Source of the DNA: JABLTI01 sp035528035
Lineage (GTDB): Archaea > Asgardarchaeota > Heimdallarchaeia > JABLTI01
Assembly (NCBI GenBank): GCA_035528035.1
Contig: DATKZI010000026.1
Location: 124,001-188,000 of the forward strand
DNA length: 64,000 nt
Reading direction: 5' to 3'
In this document: one piece after another, positions 6,908-15,683 of the stretch
Numbering within the stretch: the stretch's first letter is position 1
Layout of the letters: each line of letters begins with the position of its first letter
Translations under genes and position numbers: made by a program
Notes under the pieces: generated by a model
The model's input: only the letters and a program-made list of their open reading frames with translations
What the model was told of the DNA's origin: nothing
Database searches by the model: none

Positions 6908-9427
6908 TTACATTTTATGTGACTCACGGGCTATAATTTCATCCTGTAATTCTTTACCAATAGATGTGAAATAAGCATTATATCCTGTTACTCTTACTAG
7001 GAGGTTGCTGTAGTTTTGTGGGTGTTTCTGTGCATCTTTTAGCATTTCTGCATTGATCATATTGATCTGTAATGCCGTTCCACCATTTTCCACATAACCT
7101 TTTAAGTAAGCTTTGAACTTTTCTCTATGCTCTTTATCTCGTAAAATACTCGGATTAAATGAAATAGTATGTGATGCTCCATTTGGTAACGCGTTTTGAT
7201 AGTTTCCTTCATCATCTTTCCCGCCTAAAGCTACACCAACTGAATTAGTTACAGCTGTAGGTCCCTTATGGTCAGCACCACTGGTTGGGCAGATAGCATT
7301 AGATAAGAAGGTTTTAGCATATCTACCATTTGGTGTTGCAGGTGTATAGAAAGCATCATTTCCCGCCCAATAATTCCAAGAAAGCATACCAGGTCTAAAT
7401 TGATATCCCGTAGGAGTAGAATATTTCCATGTCTCATTTGCCCAGATATCCATAATCTTTTTAGCTAAATTGTCAGCTTCCTCTTCATCATTGCCATATT
7501 TGGGTGCTTTATTAGCTAATTTTGCTCTGATAATTTCATATTCCTTTTTACTTTGGAAATTATTCTGTAATGCTTGTTTAATTTCCGCGATTGTGTATTC
7601 TTTCTTATCATAAACAAAATGTTTGATGGCAAGTAATGAATCAACAGTGGTAGCAAAAGCAACTCCTTCAATAGTAATAAAAGCATATTTTGGAGGCCCC
7701 TGTCTTATATCAATTCCTTTTTCGACACAATCATCAACTAATAATGATAAATAAGGTGTAGGTAGATATTTTGCTCGAGTCATTTCAGTAACATTGTATG
7801 TTTCTACTGTGTGTTGTACAAGAAAAGCTATTTGATTCTTCCAAGCTGCGAAAAATTCATCCCAAGTAGCAAATTTCTCAGCTTTACCTGTTTTAGGTCC
7901 AACTTGTTTTGTTGCTTTTGTTGGTCTATTGAAACCAGGAATATTTTTACCATTCCATAAAGTAAGTTCAATACTTTTAGCTAGATTTGGATTACAATTA
8001 ACAGTGCCTGATCTATCATTTCCACACATAGTATTTTCCAAGCACCCTACGCAACCATAGTCCCATACTTCATCCTCCGGTATGCCTTCTAATACTAATC
8101 CAGCCATGCTACGTTCATCGAAATTAAGAATGAAAGGTGCTCCTTGTGCTCGAGTAACCATATCTATTATTACTTCATATAATCTTTCAGGTGTTCCTCG
8201 ATGAAGTCTTACATTGGGTTTAGGTTCTAATATTGGTGCCCACTTGTCAAAAACATCTAAGATCATATAGGTAAATTCATTTGTTCTATCTTCACCATTT
8301 GGACCCATTCCTGACAGAGTCATTAATTGTCCAAAACCAGCTGTTATACCTTGATTTCCTATCTTAATTTGAGCATCATAAGCAGTGTTACAATGGAAAA
8401 TAAATGAACTAAATAAATCTTTAGCTAACTCAATATCCAGGGTTTTTTCAATTAAAACATCCTTATTATAAAGAGGCCATAAATATTGATCAATTCTACC
8501 TAAACTTGTACCTGGACCAGGATAACTTTCTTCCGCTATTATTAACATATGTGTTAACCAAACAGCTTGAAGACCTTGCCAGAATGTTTGAGCAGGTTCC
8601 CAAGGAACTCTTTCCAAGTTTTCAGCCATTTGTCTGAGTTCTTCTTTTCGTTTTTCGGATTTCGTTTCCAAAATTAATCTATGACATTCTTCAGCATATT
8701 TTTTAGCTAATTTGCGAGGAATTTCAGCTGATATCATCATAGCACGTAATTCTTTTCCTTTGGGACCAGTTTTTTCTTTTTCCGATAGTTTTTCATAGGT
8801 TTGTTTAGCTTTTTCAAAAACGAATTTAAATCCCTTATCAACAATTAATTTGTAATCAGCAATTAAATGGCCACCTGTTGCTCCTAAATTACCAAAACCA
8901 TTTTTATGATAATCAAAAATCATATGTCTATTCTTTAGATTCTCTTTCTCAAATTTCATATATTCCTTTTCATTTAGACATTTAGATAGTTGAGTATTAA
9001 ATCTTCCACCTGCAAGTAAATCATTCTCTGAGATTATTTCTTGTGGTATAGAATTCAACATTGCTTCTTGGAAGAATATTGCTCTTCTTTCTGGCAAGGA
9101 GAGATTCCAAAATCCTTCTGGTACATCCATTTTTTTTGCCATCAATTCTAAGGACATATTGAATAATCCTTTGGTTTTCATCCCGATAAAAGCATACACA
9201 TCAGGAACAATATAATAATCTCCTTCATTCCAAATCCTATCACCCCAAGGCGCACCAGTAGTTAAAGCTACATATTCGTTATTCCATTCTCTCTCAACGC
9301 CTAAAAAATAATAATCTCTTAACCACTGAGCTCGTGGTGACAAGTCATGAGGTTCTGCTACAGAAAAAATTGGTTTTGTTAAAGGAGTTTTACAAAAAGA
9401 TGATTCATTTTCAACTGTTTTGGTCAT
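6908..9427 (-). CDS. Glycyl radical enzyme of the dehydratase/lyase/decarboxylase type, substrate unknown
   Basis: At 839 aa this is a full-length glycyl radical enzyme. The radical Gly lies in RVTGYNAYF near the C-terminus (about residue 818). The active-site Cys lies in DYGCVGCLENTMCG (about residue 460). Because the Cys is followed by x-Glu (C-L-E), the enzyme resembles diol dehydratases, C-N or C-S lyases and decarboxylases rather than formate acetyltransferase, which has two adjacent Cys, or fumarate-adding synthases. ATPNGRYAKTFLSNAICPTSGAD is the conserved family block before the glycyl loop. It implies strictly anaerobic metabolism. The substrate cannot be read from the sequence. Confidence 0.93.
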   Translation of the reverse strand: MTKTVENESSFCKTPLTKPIFSVAEPHDLSPRAQWLRDYYFLGVEREWNNEYVALTTGAPWGDRIWNEGDYYIVPDVYAFIGMKTKGLFNMSLELMAKKMDVPEGFWNLSLPERRAIFFQEAMLNSIPQEIISENDLLAGGRFNTQLSKCLNEKEYMKFEKENLKNRHMIFDYHKNGFGNLGATGGHLIADYKLIVDKGFKFVFEKAKQTYEKLSEKEKTGPKGKELRAMMISAEIPRKLAKKYAEECHRLILETKSEKRKEELRQMAENLERVPWEPAQTFWQGLQAVWLTHMLIIAEESYPGPGTSLGRIDQYLWPLYNKDVLIEKTLDIELAKDLFSSFIFHCNTAYDAQIKIGNQGITAGFGQLMTLSGMGPNGEDRTNEFTYMILDVFDKWAPILEPKPNVRLHRGTPERLYEVIIDMVTRAQGAPFILNFDERSMAGLVLEGIPEDEVWDYGCVGCLENTMCGNDRSGTVNCNPNLAKSIELTLWNGKNIPGFNRPTKATKQVGPKTGKAEKFATWDEFFAAWKNQIAFLVQHTVETYNVTEMTRAKYLPTPYLSLLVDDCVEKGIDIRQGPPKYAFITIEGVAFATTVDSLLAIKHFVYDKKEYTIAEIKQALQNNFQSKKEYEIIRAKLANKAPKYGNDEEEADNLAKKIMDIWANETWKYSTPTGYQFRPGMLSWNYWAGNDAFYTPATPNGRYAKTFLSNAICPTSGADHKGPTAVTNSVGVALGGKDDEGNYQNALPNGASHTISFNPSILRDKEHREKFKAYLKGYVENGGTALQINMINAEMLKDAQKHPQNYSNLLVRVTGYNAYFTSIGKELQDEIIARESHKM

Positions 9428-9558
9428 ATGAATTCAATTCCTATCAATAAATTCGATTTAGCCTACTATCATCTAATGATAACAAATCAATCAAAAAATA
9501 AGGAGACAAAAATACTTTATAATCTTTTGTTTCATTTTCTAAAGAAAAAAAGGAAGGA

Positions 9559-10284
9559 TTATCTTCCGCCTAAGCCTGGGAAGTAATACTTCTTACCTTC
9601 TGCATAGCTTGCATCTACTCGAGCGATTCCTGAAGCTCTCATAGCTTCCAATACACGCTCACATCTTTCTTGCGACCATCGAGTTTTTAACATAAGCTCT
9701 TCCATTGATATCCAACCTTTTCTTGTTGCTATGGATAGAACTTCTTCTTGGTCCACTGTGAGGTTTGCTGGTATAAATTCTACAAGTACTACTCCACTTT
9801 TCAATTCCTTTTGTTTTGGAATTAATTTTGCTTCTGTAAGTTTTTCAATCGCAGTAGTTACATCTTTTGCAGTAATTATCTTTCCAGGACGATCTTTATT
9901 TACTAAAAGAACTACCTCACCAAGGGTCATCAAACCGCCTGTTTGTTCTTGGACAGATTTTGACTGTTCTAGTATTTCTACTCCTAATCGATCATAAAAA
10001 TCCCCACCACCAATTCTATCCCAGAAGGTAGCACTTTCTTGCCATTCGTAAATACCGATCTCGTTTGGTAAACCCAGTTCTTGTCGTAACTCTACGAGTT
10101 TTTTATAAGAATCTTCATTCTTTTCAATATCTTTTTTCCACTTCTTCTCAAAATTCTTTAATTGACTTCGAAGTTCACGTATATGTTCCAACATTTGCTC
10201 AAGATCAGTAATCATGATCTCAGCTTCTTTTGCTTGGTAAGCTGATTTAATTCTAATTTTCTTTTCTATATCTCTTAAACCCAT
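9559..10284 (-). CDS. ESCRT-II EAP30-domain protein (Vps22/Vps36-like)
   Basis: This 241-aa protein matches the EAP30 domain of eukaryotic Vps22 (SNF8) and Vps36. An N-terminal coiled coil (about residues 15-65) is followed by FYDRLGVEILEQSKSVQEQTGGLMTLGEV. Two winged helices then follow, the first ending in KSGVVLVEFIPANLTVDQEEVL, the second around GWISMEELMLKTRWSQERCERVLEAM. It ends at KKYYFPGL, as in eukaryotic Vps22 endings of the YWLPAL type. In eukaryotes ESCRT-II links ESCRT-I to ESCRT-III during membrane budding. It is the last gene of a minus-strand cluster with Vps23- and Vps28-like genes. I cannot say whether it is closer to Vps22 or Vps36; Asgard archaea usually carry a single such protein. 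Confidence 0.9.
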   Translation of the reverse strand: MGLRDIEKKIRIKSAYQAKEAEIMITDLEQMLEHIRELRSQLKNFEKKWKKDIEKNEDSYKKLVELRQELGLPNEIGIYEWQESATFWDRIGGGDFYDRLGVEILEQSKSVQEQTGGLMTLGEVVLLVNKDRPGKIITAKDVTTAIEKLTEAKLIPKQKELKSGVVLVEFIPANLTVDQEEVLSIATRKGWISMEELMLKTRWSQERCERVLEAMRASGIARVDASYAEGKKYYFPGLGGR

Positions 10285-10358
10285 TGCTATTCATCTCATT
10301 AGGATTTCTTTGGTTGTCCGGTAAATTTAACGTTTCGAAATTCTTTATTTCACATTGC

Positions 10359-10652
10359 TTATTTTTTATAATATTTCTTCAACCAATCTTGAATTTTCTC
10401 TTCTAATTTATTCACATCATGATTTTCAAGAGGAAGTGCTTTTTTATCGATATATTTGTTGTACAAATAATTAAGTTGATTTTTTATTTGTCCAGCGAAT
10501 TGATGTTTTTGCCCGAATGTTCTTTCACACTCATAGAGAGCTTCGTTTAGTTCTTCAAGTACAAAATCGGAATCCAATGATATCTCAAGATAATTTAGTA
10601 TCTCTTGTAAGTGTCTGTATAGATTTCTATAAGCTACTGGATTTCCTTGCAC
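10359..10652 (-). CDS. Small helical protein inside the ESCRT cluster, candidate ESCRT-I subunit
   Basis: I do not recognise this 97-aa protein. It looks entirely helical: an amphipathic helix around YRNLYRHLQEILNYLEIS, a second around VLEELNEALYECERTFG, a third around QIKNQLNYLYNKYI, and a charged C-terminal helix ending WLKKYYKK. The GTG start is preceded by AGAGGT six bases upstream. It sits between the Vps28-like gene (66 bases upstream) and the EAP30 gene (74 bases downstream) in the same orientation. That position suggests a function with them, possibly as a short helical partner like Vps37 or as an adaptor. This is inference from context. Confidence 0.75.
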   Translation of the reverse strand: MQGNPVAYRNLYRHLQEILNYLEISLDSDFVLEELNEALYECERTFGQKHQFAGQIKNQLNYLYNKYIDKKALPLENHDVNKLEEKIQDWLKKYYKK

Positions 10653-10718
10653 TTTTATACCTCTTTACCTTTATTTTTACTTCAATTGTATTTGTTTTCT
10701 AAAAAGGAGAGAAGAAGA

Positions 10719-11357
10719 TTATTGGTTTCTTAACGATCTTCTGAAAGTGTTAAGCCATCTCACAGCTTCAAATTCTAATCGTTTAATTAACCCATCTTCT
10801 AATACCTCATCTGGTGGCTTTGCGGCTAACATTTCATTCCAATTAATCATTTCTTTTAAGATATCTGATCCTTCACCAAATCCAGGATAGGATTTGAGAA
10901 TATCAGACATTTCATCAAGATTTGGTACGATTAATTCTACTCTTGCAACAGTACCTAATCGAAGTAAGTCGATTAACTCGATTGCACCAGCTACAAAATC
11001 AGCACTTTTTGCGGGTAAACTATTCATTGAATCAAATGGCATTGCAAAGGTTTCTGCTGTTTGATTTTTGGACATTGGTCCTACACCTTCAGCGAATCTA
11101 AGTTTTTCTGCCCCATAAGGATACTTGCTCACAATTTGTTCTCGTGCAAGAAAACTTTCAAGATTAAAACCCATTTTTTGCAATTGGAAACGAGCTTTGA
11201 AGGCATCACGTATTAATGCTCGTAATTGTCTTCGATACATTCCAGGATCTAAAATTCCATCAGCAAAACTATTGCTGAGATTATCTATTGTAGCGATACA
11301 TGAAAATAATTCTGCTTCTAATTCAAATTGTGATTTGTTCTTAGACGAATATGACAT
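10719..11357 (-). CDS. ESCRT-I subunit Vps28-like
   Basis: The first half (about residues 10-60, FELEAELFSCIATIDNLSNSF, then GMYRRQLRALIRDAFKARFQL) matches the Vps28 core helical hairpin that packs against Vps23. The second half (about 110-210) contains ARVELIVPNLDEMSDILKSYP and a closing helix RLEFEAVRWLNTFRRSL. These resemble the Vps28 C-terminal four-helix bundle (eukaryotic counterparts read like KLRLEIRAMDEIQPDLRELMETM and YNAFNRFLH). In eukaryotes that bundle binds ESCRT-II. The length (212 aa) equals eukaryotic Vps28. The gene starts 12 bases after the UEV gene with GAGGTT upstream, so the two are translated together. Confidence 0.88.
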   Translation of the reverse strand: MSYSSKNKSQFELEAELFSCIATIDNLSNSFADGILDPGMYRRQLRALIRDAFKARFQLQKMGFNLESFLAREQIVSKYPYGAEKLRFAEGVGPMSKNQTAETFAMPFDSMNSLPAKSADFVAGAIELIDLLRLGTVARVELIVPNLDEMSDILKSYPGFGEGSDILKEMINWNEMLAAKPPDEVLEDGLIKRLEFEAVRWLNTFRRSLRNQ

Positions 11358-11369
11358 TTTTTTAACCTC

Positions 11370-12134
11370 TTAATTTGATTCCATTTTTTTATGAACAATA
11401 TATAGCTCTTTGGTATATTTCCTATAGAGTTTAGCAAAATCGACGGGACTTATTTCACCGTCTTTGAACTTTTCATCTAATGTGGAGAGCAAGTCTGCCA
11501 ATGCAACAGATTTAGCTTGCAAAAGTAATGTTTCATTTTTATCCATGTCTTTTGACAATACTAAATCTTCATCTTCAATTTTTATTATTGTTTCATTTGT
11601 TCCTTTAACAAGCTCTACCCGTAATTTACGTAATTCATCATCTCTGATTCTTATTTTCTCTTGTAAAGCTGTTATTGTTTCATTAATATCTTCTACTTTT
11701 TGTTGATTTGGGGTAATTACAGCTTCTCGAGATTGTACAATTGCTTTTTGTGGGATGGTTCTCACATCTCCTTGAGCATCAGTGAATTGTGGTGGGATTT
11801 TCATGAATAAAGATATTAAAGCATGAATAACTTGGTAAACATGAACATCTGGTTTCCAAACATGAGTAATGTTCAATAATACATTACCATTTTTCTCAAT
11901 ATTTGGATGACGGATATTTTTTGATAATACCATAACCTTTGGTGGATATTCAGGATATTTTAAAGGCACAAGAACTTCAATAGGAATTTTTCTTTCACCA
12001 GAAGATGAACTTACTATGATATCTCCTTTCCATCTGTTCAATTCACTTCCAATAGGAGCAAAACCTTGAGTATAGGTAAACATTAATTGTGCTTCTCGAG
12101 CTATTGCCATATCATTTATTTTATTTCGTGACAA
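11370..12134 (-). CDS. ESCRT-I UEV-domain protein (Vps23/TSG101-like) with coiled coil and steadiness-box region
   Basis: The domain order is that of Vps23/TSG101. A UEV (inactive E2) domain covers about residues 10-125. A coiled coil runs at about 150-180 (ETITALQEKIRIRDDELRKLRVEL). A helical hairpin lies at the C-terminus (LADLLSTLDEKFKDGEISPVDFAKLYRKYTKELY), like the steadiness box. The E2 signature HPNIEKNGNVLLNITHVW keeps HPN, but the catalytic Cys position is Leu, so it should bind rather than conjugate ubiquitin-like partners. At 254 aa it lacks the long Pro-rich linker of TSG101. The start is TTG 12134 with GGAG upstream; ATG at 12110 is an alternative. It is the first gene of the cluster. 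Confidence 0.92.
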   Translation of the reverse strand: MSRNKINDMAIAREAQLMFTYTQGFAPIGSELNRWKGDIIVSSSSGERKIPIEVLVPLKYPEYPPKVMVLSKNIRHPNIEKNGNVLLNITHVWKPDVHVYQVIHALISLFMKIPPQFTDAQGDVRTIPQKAIVQSREAVITPNQQKVEDINETITALQEKIRIRDDELRKLRVELVKGTNETIIKIEDEDLVLSKDMDKNETLLLQAKSVALADLLSTLDEKFKDGEISPVDFAKLYRKYTKELYIVHKKMESN

Positions 12135-12465
12135 AGTATTTGTATTCTCCTCTACTAATTATTATTACAATCTCTAATTTAAACATTAATAATTAACTAT
12201 ATTATATTTTTTTTAAAAAATCTTCAACATTCATTTAGTATGATAAAGTATTTAATATTATTTAAGTAGTATGAAAAGCGAAAATTTCTTTAAAAATCCA
12301 ATAAAAAGGAAAAAACACAATAGACACAATTATTATAAACTATTTTAATATCCTTCTTATGTTTAACAACTTAAAAGTAACTCTGAGCATAAAATTGTGT
12401 TCAAATGTTAAACTTAATAAAGAATAATAAGTTAGCATTAGTCTAGAATTCAATGAGTGATTGAA
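12135..12465. promoter_or_regulatory. Divergent intergenic region between the ESCRT cluster and an ABC ATPase gene
   Basis: This is the only gene-free stretch above 300 bases. It is very AT-rich, with TATA-like stretches such as TATATTATATTTTTTTTAAA (12197-12216) that could serve a promoter on either strand. It must contain the minus-strand promoter of the ESCRT cluster and the plus-strand promoter of the ABC ATPase gene. I see no open frame of note, no structural RNA and no clear inverted repeat. Confidence 0.6.
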
Positions 12466-13560
12466 ATGAGTGAATTTTCGTTCTGGGACCGTATTAAGCA
12501 AAGGATGGGTTTATACAAACCTCCTTTAGAGGCTGTTGAAGCTGAAACTTTTGAGATATCCAGTGATCCAAATTTATTAGTAGCCATTCGCAATTTAAAG
12601 AAGCACTTTTTAGTTGCAGGTGGAGGATTAATATTCAATAGAACTCCAATTTTCTTAAAAGCGGTTGATGGTATTTCCTTTGACGTTAAAAAAGGTGAAA
12701 CTGTAGGTGTAGTAGGCGAATCTGGTTGTGGAAAATCAACTGCAGCAAGAGCAATTCTCCAGTTATTGACTCCAACATCAGGCCATGTCTTCTTTAGAAA
12801 AGAAGATGGTGAAATGATCGATTTAGTAGCGCTTGATAAAAAAGATTTGCGTGATATGCGAAGACAAATGCAGATAGTTTTTCAAGATCCTTCAGCTTCA
12901 TTGAATCCAAGAATGACTGCTTTTGATATTATTTCAGAACCTCTCATTATCCATAATGTTGCTTCTGGTGATGAATTAAAAATTAGATCCATTGAATTAA
13001 TGGAAAAAGTAGGCTTAATGATTCATCATGCTTTCAGATTTCCACACGAATTTTCTGGTGGTCAAAAGCAACGTGTGGGTATTGCTAGAGCATTAGCATT
13101 AAATCCAAGATTTGTTATACTAGATGAACCTGTATCTTCTCTTGACGTCTCTGTAAGAGCAGCAGTTTTGATGTTATTGAGAAACTTACAAAGAGAATTT
13201 AATTTAGCTTATGTATTTATTGCTCATGATCTTTCAGTTATCCGAATGATTTCTGATACTGTTTGTGTTATGTATCTAGGCAGATTAGTTGAAGTTGGCT
13301 CTGTCGAAGAAGTTTTTGAAGATATGAGACATCCTTATACAAGGGCTTTGATTTCAGCAATTCCAATCCCTGATCCAACAGTAAAACCTGAAAGAATTTT
13401 CCTTGAAGGAGATCCTCCTTCACCAGTTGCTCCTCCCCCAGGCTGTAACTTCCATCCACGTTGTCCCATTGCAACTTCAATTTGTACACAAGAAGAACCA
13501 CCCCGAGTACAAATATCTCCCACTCACTTTGTTGAATGTCATCATGTGACAACAAAATAA
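12466..13560 (+). CDS. Oligopeptide/dipeptide-type ABC transporter ATP-binding protein (OppF/DppF-like)
   Basis: This cytoplasmic ATPase would power uptake of peptides or related solutes. Walker A is GESGCGKSTAAR (about residue 82), the ABC signature is FSGGQKQRVGIARAL (about 192), and Walker B is FVILDEPVSSLD. The C-terminal oligo_HPY extension with GCNFHPRCPIATSIC is diagnostic of OppF/DppF subunits. The N-terminus is about 35 residues longer than usual. I place the start at ATG 12466; an in-frame GTG lies at 12457. No permease, second ATPase or binding protein lies nearby, so its partners are elsewhere. Confidence 0.9.
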   Translation: MSEFSFWDRIKQRMGLYKPPLEAVEAETFEISSDPNLLVAIRNLKKHFLVAGGGLIFNRTPIFLKAVDGISFDVKKGETVGVVGESGCGKSTAARAILQLLTPTSGHVFFRKEDGEMIDLVALDKKDLRDMRRQMQIVFQDPSASLNPRMTAFDIISEPLIIHNVASGDELKIRSIELMEKVGLMIHHAFRFPHEFSGGQKQRVGIARALALNPRFVILDEPVSSLDVSVRAAVLMLLRNLQREFNLAYVFIAHDLSVIRMISDTVCVMYLGRLVEVGSVEEVFEDMRHPYTRALISAIPIPDPTVKPERIFLEGDPPSPVAPPPGCNFHPRCPIATSICTQEEPPRVQISPTHFVECHHVTTK

Positions 13561-13561
13561 G

Positions 13562-13590
13562 GGGTATAAAAATCTAATACCCTTTTTCCC
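13562..13590. terminator. Hairpin terminator between convergent genes
   Basis: GGGTAT (13562-13567) pairs with ATACCC (13577-13582) across a 9-nt loop and is followed by TTTTT. It lies directly after the ABC ATPase stop codon and before the end of the convergent MFS gene. Confidence 0.6.
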
Positions 13591-13612
13591 TATTTTTTTC
13601 TTTGTTTTTTAT

Positions 13613-14941
13613 TCACTCTACAGAATATTGAATCTTATCTTCAATTTTCTTTTCTTTTATAAATAATAAGAAAATAATTGCGCTTATAGCTACAATTGCA
13701 GCTAGAATAAAAACCCAAGGATAACCACCAATTGATGCTAAAGAAGAATTTTCTGGATTTTTATCAAGGATTAATCCTTGAATTAAAGTAGCTAATGGTT
13801 TAACAATTGCTCCAAAAACGAAAAAAGTTCCTAAAAAACTTGCTTCTCTTCCTTTGGGAACAATCTCTGCTGGAAGAGCTATTTGCAAAGTACTAATTAG
13901 GATATTCCCAATACCACCAAAAATGGCAATAAAATAAATCCAGCTAAAATCTTTCATTATAGCTAAGAGTAAACAAAATGAACAGTAAAATATACTTGCT
14001 AAGATACTACTATTCCTCTTGTTAATTTTATTACCCAACCATAATAAAGGTAAAATCATTATTGCAACGTAACACCCCATAAGTATATTGCTTGCAAAAG
14101 AGGCTCTAGTATTATCATATAAGACAAAACGTATTGTTAATGAATCAACAATACTTGTTTCAACTAAATGGGAACTAAATGCCCAGACACAACTAACCAA
14201 AAGTAAAAAGATCCAATTTTTTCCTCCATGCTTCAAAATTATTTGAGGTATTCTTAAAATATCACTTTTTTTGGTTTCAATATTCACTTCGGGATTCTCT
14301 TTTGGTATAAGTAATACCGTTATTAAACCTGAGATGGCTAAAACACTACCCGTTATTATCCAAATCATCCAAGAACGGTTATAATCTACTAATATCGAAA
14401 AAACAATATTTGCTATTGCTGCTCCAACAGCACTTATTATTGTGATGACAATTGCTGCTGACATTCTTTCTTTCTTTGAAAAAAGATCTGGTAGTAAAGC
14501 TAGCCATGGAGAGTAAGCAAAACCTAAACTGATATGACTGAAGATAAGGATGATTAGTAACAAGTAAAAAATTGCTCTAATATTATGAAGAAATAGAGTA
14601 AATAATGGTATAACAATTAGTAAAGCAGATGTTACTAATGTACCAAAAAATATTGAGGGTGCTCTTTGCCCATATTTTGTTCGCGTTGAATCATTTATAA
14701 TCCCCCCAACTAAAGCACCAAAGCACAGTGCAATTAAAGCGCTACTTAATAGAATTGAAATTCCTAATTCACTTATCGAACCAATTTCTCTAATTATTGC
14801 TTTAAAATGGACATATTCACAAGTAGTCACAAAGTTAAATCCAAACGCAAAAAGACTAACAGAGAAGTATCGTTTGAGTAGGTCAGATGAAATAGTTATC
14901 CTTCTCTCAGGTATAGATTCATCTTTAGTTATCATTGTCAT
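13613..14941 (-). CDS. MFS transporter, GPH/sugar-cation symporter-like
   Basis: This 442-aa protein has about 12 hydrophobic segments. The loop after segment 2, GGIINDSTRTKYGQRAPS, matches the GPH-type (glycoside-pentoside-hexuronide:cation) motif GxxxDxTRTKxGRRxP. A second conserved stretch, ALLPDLFSKKERM, lies after segment 4, as in that family. It probably exchanges or imports a sugar, glycoside or lipid-like substrate across the cell membrane. It is a single gene, convergent with the ABC ATPase gene and divergent from the next gene. Confidence 0.82.
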   Translation of the reverse strand: MTMITKDESIPERRITISSDLLKRYFSVSLFAFGFNFVTTCEYVHFKAIIREIGSISELGISILLSSALIALCFGALVGGIINDSTRTKYGQRAPSIFFGTLVTSALLIVIPLFTLFLHNIRAIFYLLLIILIFSHISLGFAYSPWLALLPDLFSKKERMSAAIVITIISAVGAAIANIVFSILVDYNRSWMIWIITGSVLAISGLITVLLIPKENPEVNIETKKSDILRIPQIILKHGGKNWIFLLLVSCVWAFSSHLVETSIVDSLTIRFVLYDNTRASFASNILMGCYVAIMILPLLWLGNKINKRNSSILASIFYCSFCLLLAIMKDFSWIYFIAIFGGIGNILISTLQIALPAEIVPKGREASFLGTFFVFGAIVKPLATLIQGLILDKNPENSSLASIGGYPWVFILAAIVAISAIIFLLFIKEKKIEDKIQYSVE

Positions 14942-15096
14942 AAATACTTCTCCAGATAATTCATTATTTGCTAAATAAATTCTTGAGAAATTTCAGTTTT
15001 AAACTACTAAATAGAAATGTTAATGATAATAAGGGGCATACCATAAACATAAAATACAAAAAGCTTTAAACAAATTATTTTTCGGTGAAACTAAAA

Positions 15097-15525
15097 ATGG
15101 CTTTCGAAGATTGGTATTGGCTATTAATATTAATAGTAGAAATTTTATTATTAACTTTGATTCTATATTTAAGTATGAGAATAATTACAGCTAGAAAGAA
15201 GCTTGACGCAAGTTATTTCTTCCGGCTGTTCTTTGTATCGATAATTTTAGCGTTTGGTGTAACAGCTGTAGCCCTAGCGTTAACTTATTTAACGTCTCTA
15301 ATATTCGCGCCTATGTTTTATGTATTCCTAACAATCGGGTTCATAATAATTATTAGATATTTACTTACAACACCCCAAGTTATTCCAAATACAGCATATT
15401 CATCTGATAAGTATTGGCAATGGTCACTCTGGATAACAGTAATTTCATTAGTGTTTATCTTTTTAGTTGTCTTCCTAGTTGATTTGTTATCAGGCGGATC
15501 AATAAATCTGTTCCCATCCTTCTAA
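15097..15525 (+). CDS. Small four-helix membrane protein of unknown function
   Basis: The 142-aa chain holds four strong hydrophobic helices: about residues 4-27, 43-66, 70-86 and 112-134. A short basic loop (RIITARKKLDASYFFR) follows helix 1. No motif is recognised. I place the start at ATG 15097, which has GGTGA eight bases upstream; an in-frame GTG at 15085 overlaps that site and is less likely. It is not in an obvious operon. Confidence 0.7.
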   Translation: MAFEDWYWLLILIVEILLLTLILYLSMRIITARKKLDASYFFRLFFVSIILAFGVTAVALALTYLTSLIFAPMFYVFLTIGFIIIIRYLLTTPQVIPNTAYSSDKYWQWSLWITVISLVFIFLVVFLVDLLSGGSINLFPSF

Positions 15526-15683
15526 AAATATTATAAGGGAAATGAAAGTTTCATCTCCTATCCTTCTATTTTTTTCATTTTTCTTCTTTTAATTCCTTAC
15601 ATTATGAAAATATGAAAAAGAATTAAAAACTCTAGTAAGATAGATTCCACGGAATGTAGTTAGTAGCTTGGTTGATGATAATA

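Noticed and set aside
11370..12134. Active ubiquitin-conjugating enzyme (E2)
   Set aside because: The catalytic Cys position is Leu, and the C-terminal coiled coil plus hairpin follow the Vps23 layout instead.
12270..12348. Short ATG frame in the divergent promoter region
   Set aside because: About 25 codons, no ribosome binding site and a composition like the surrounding gap.
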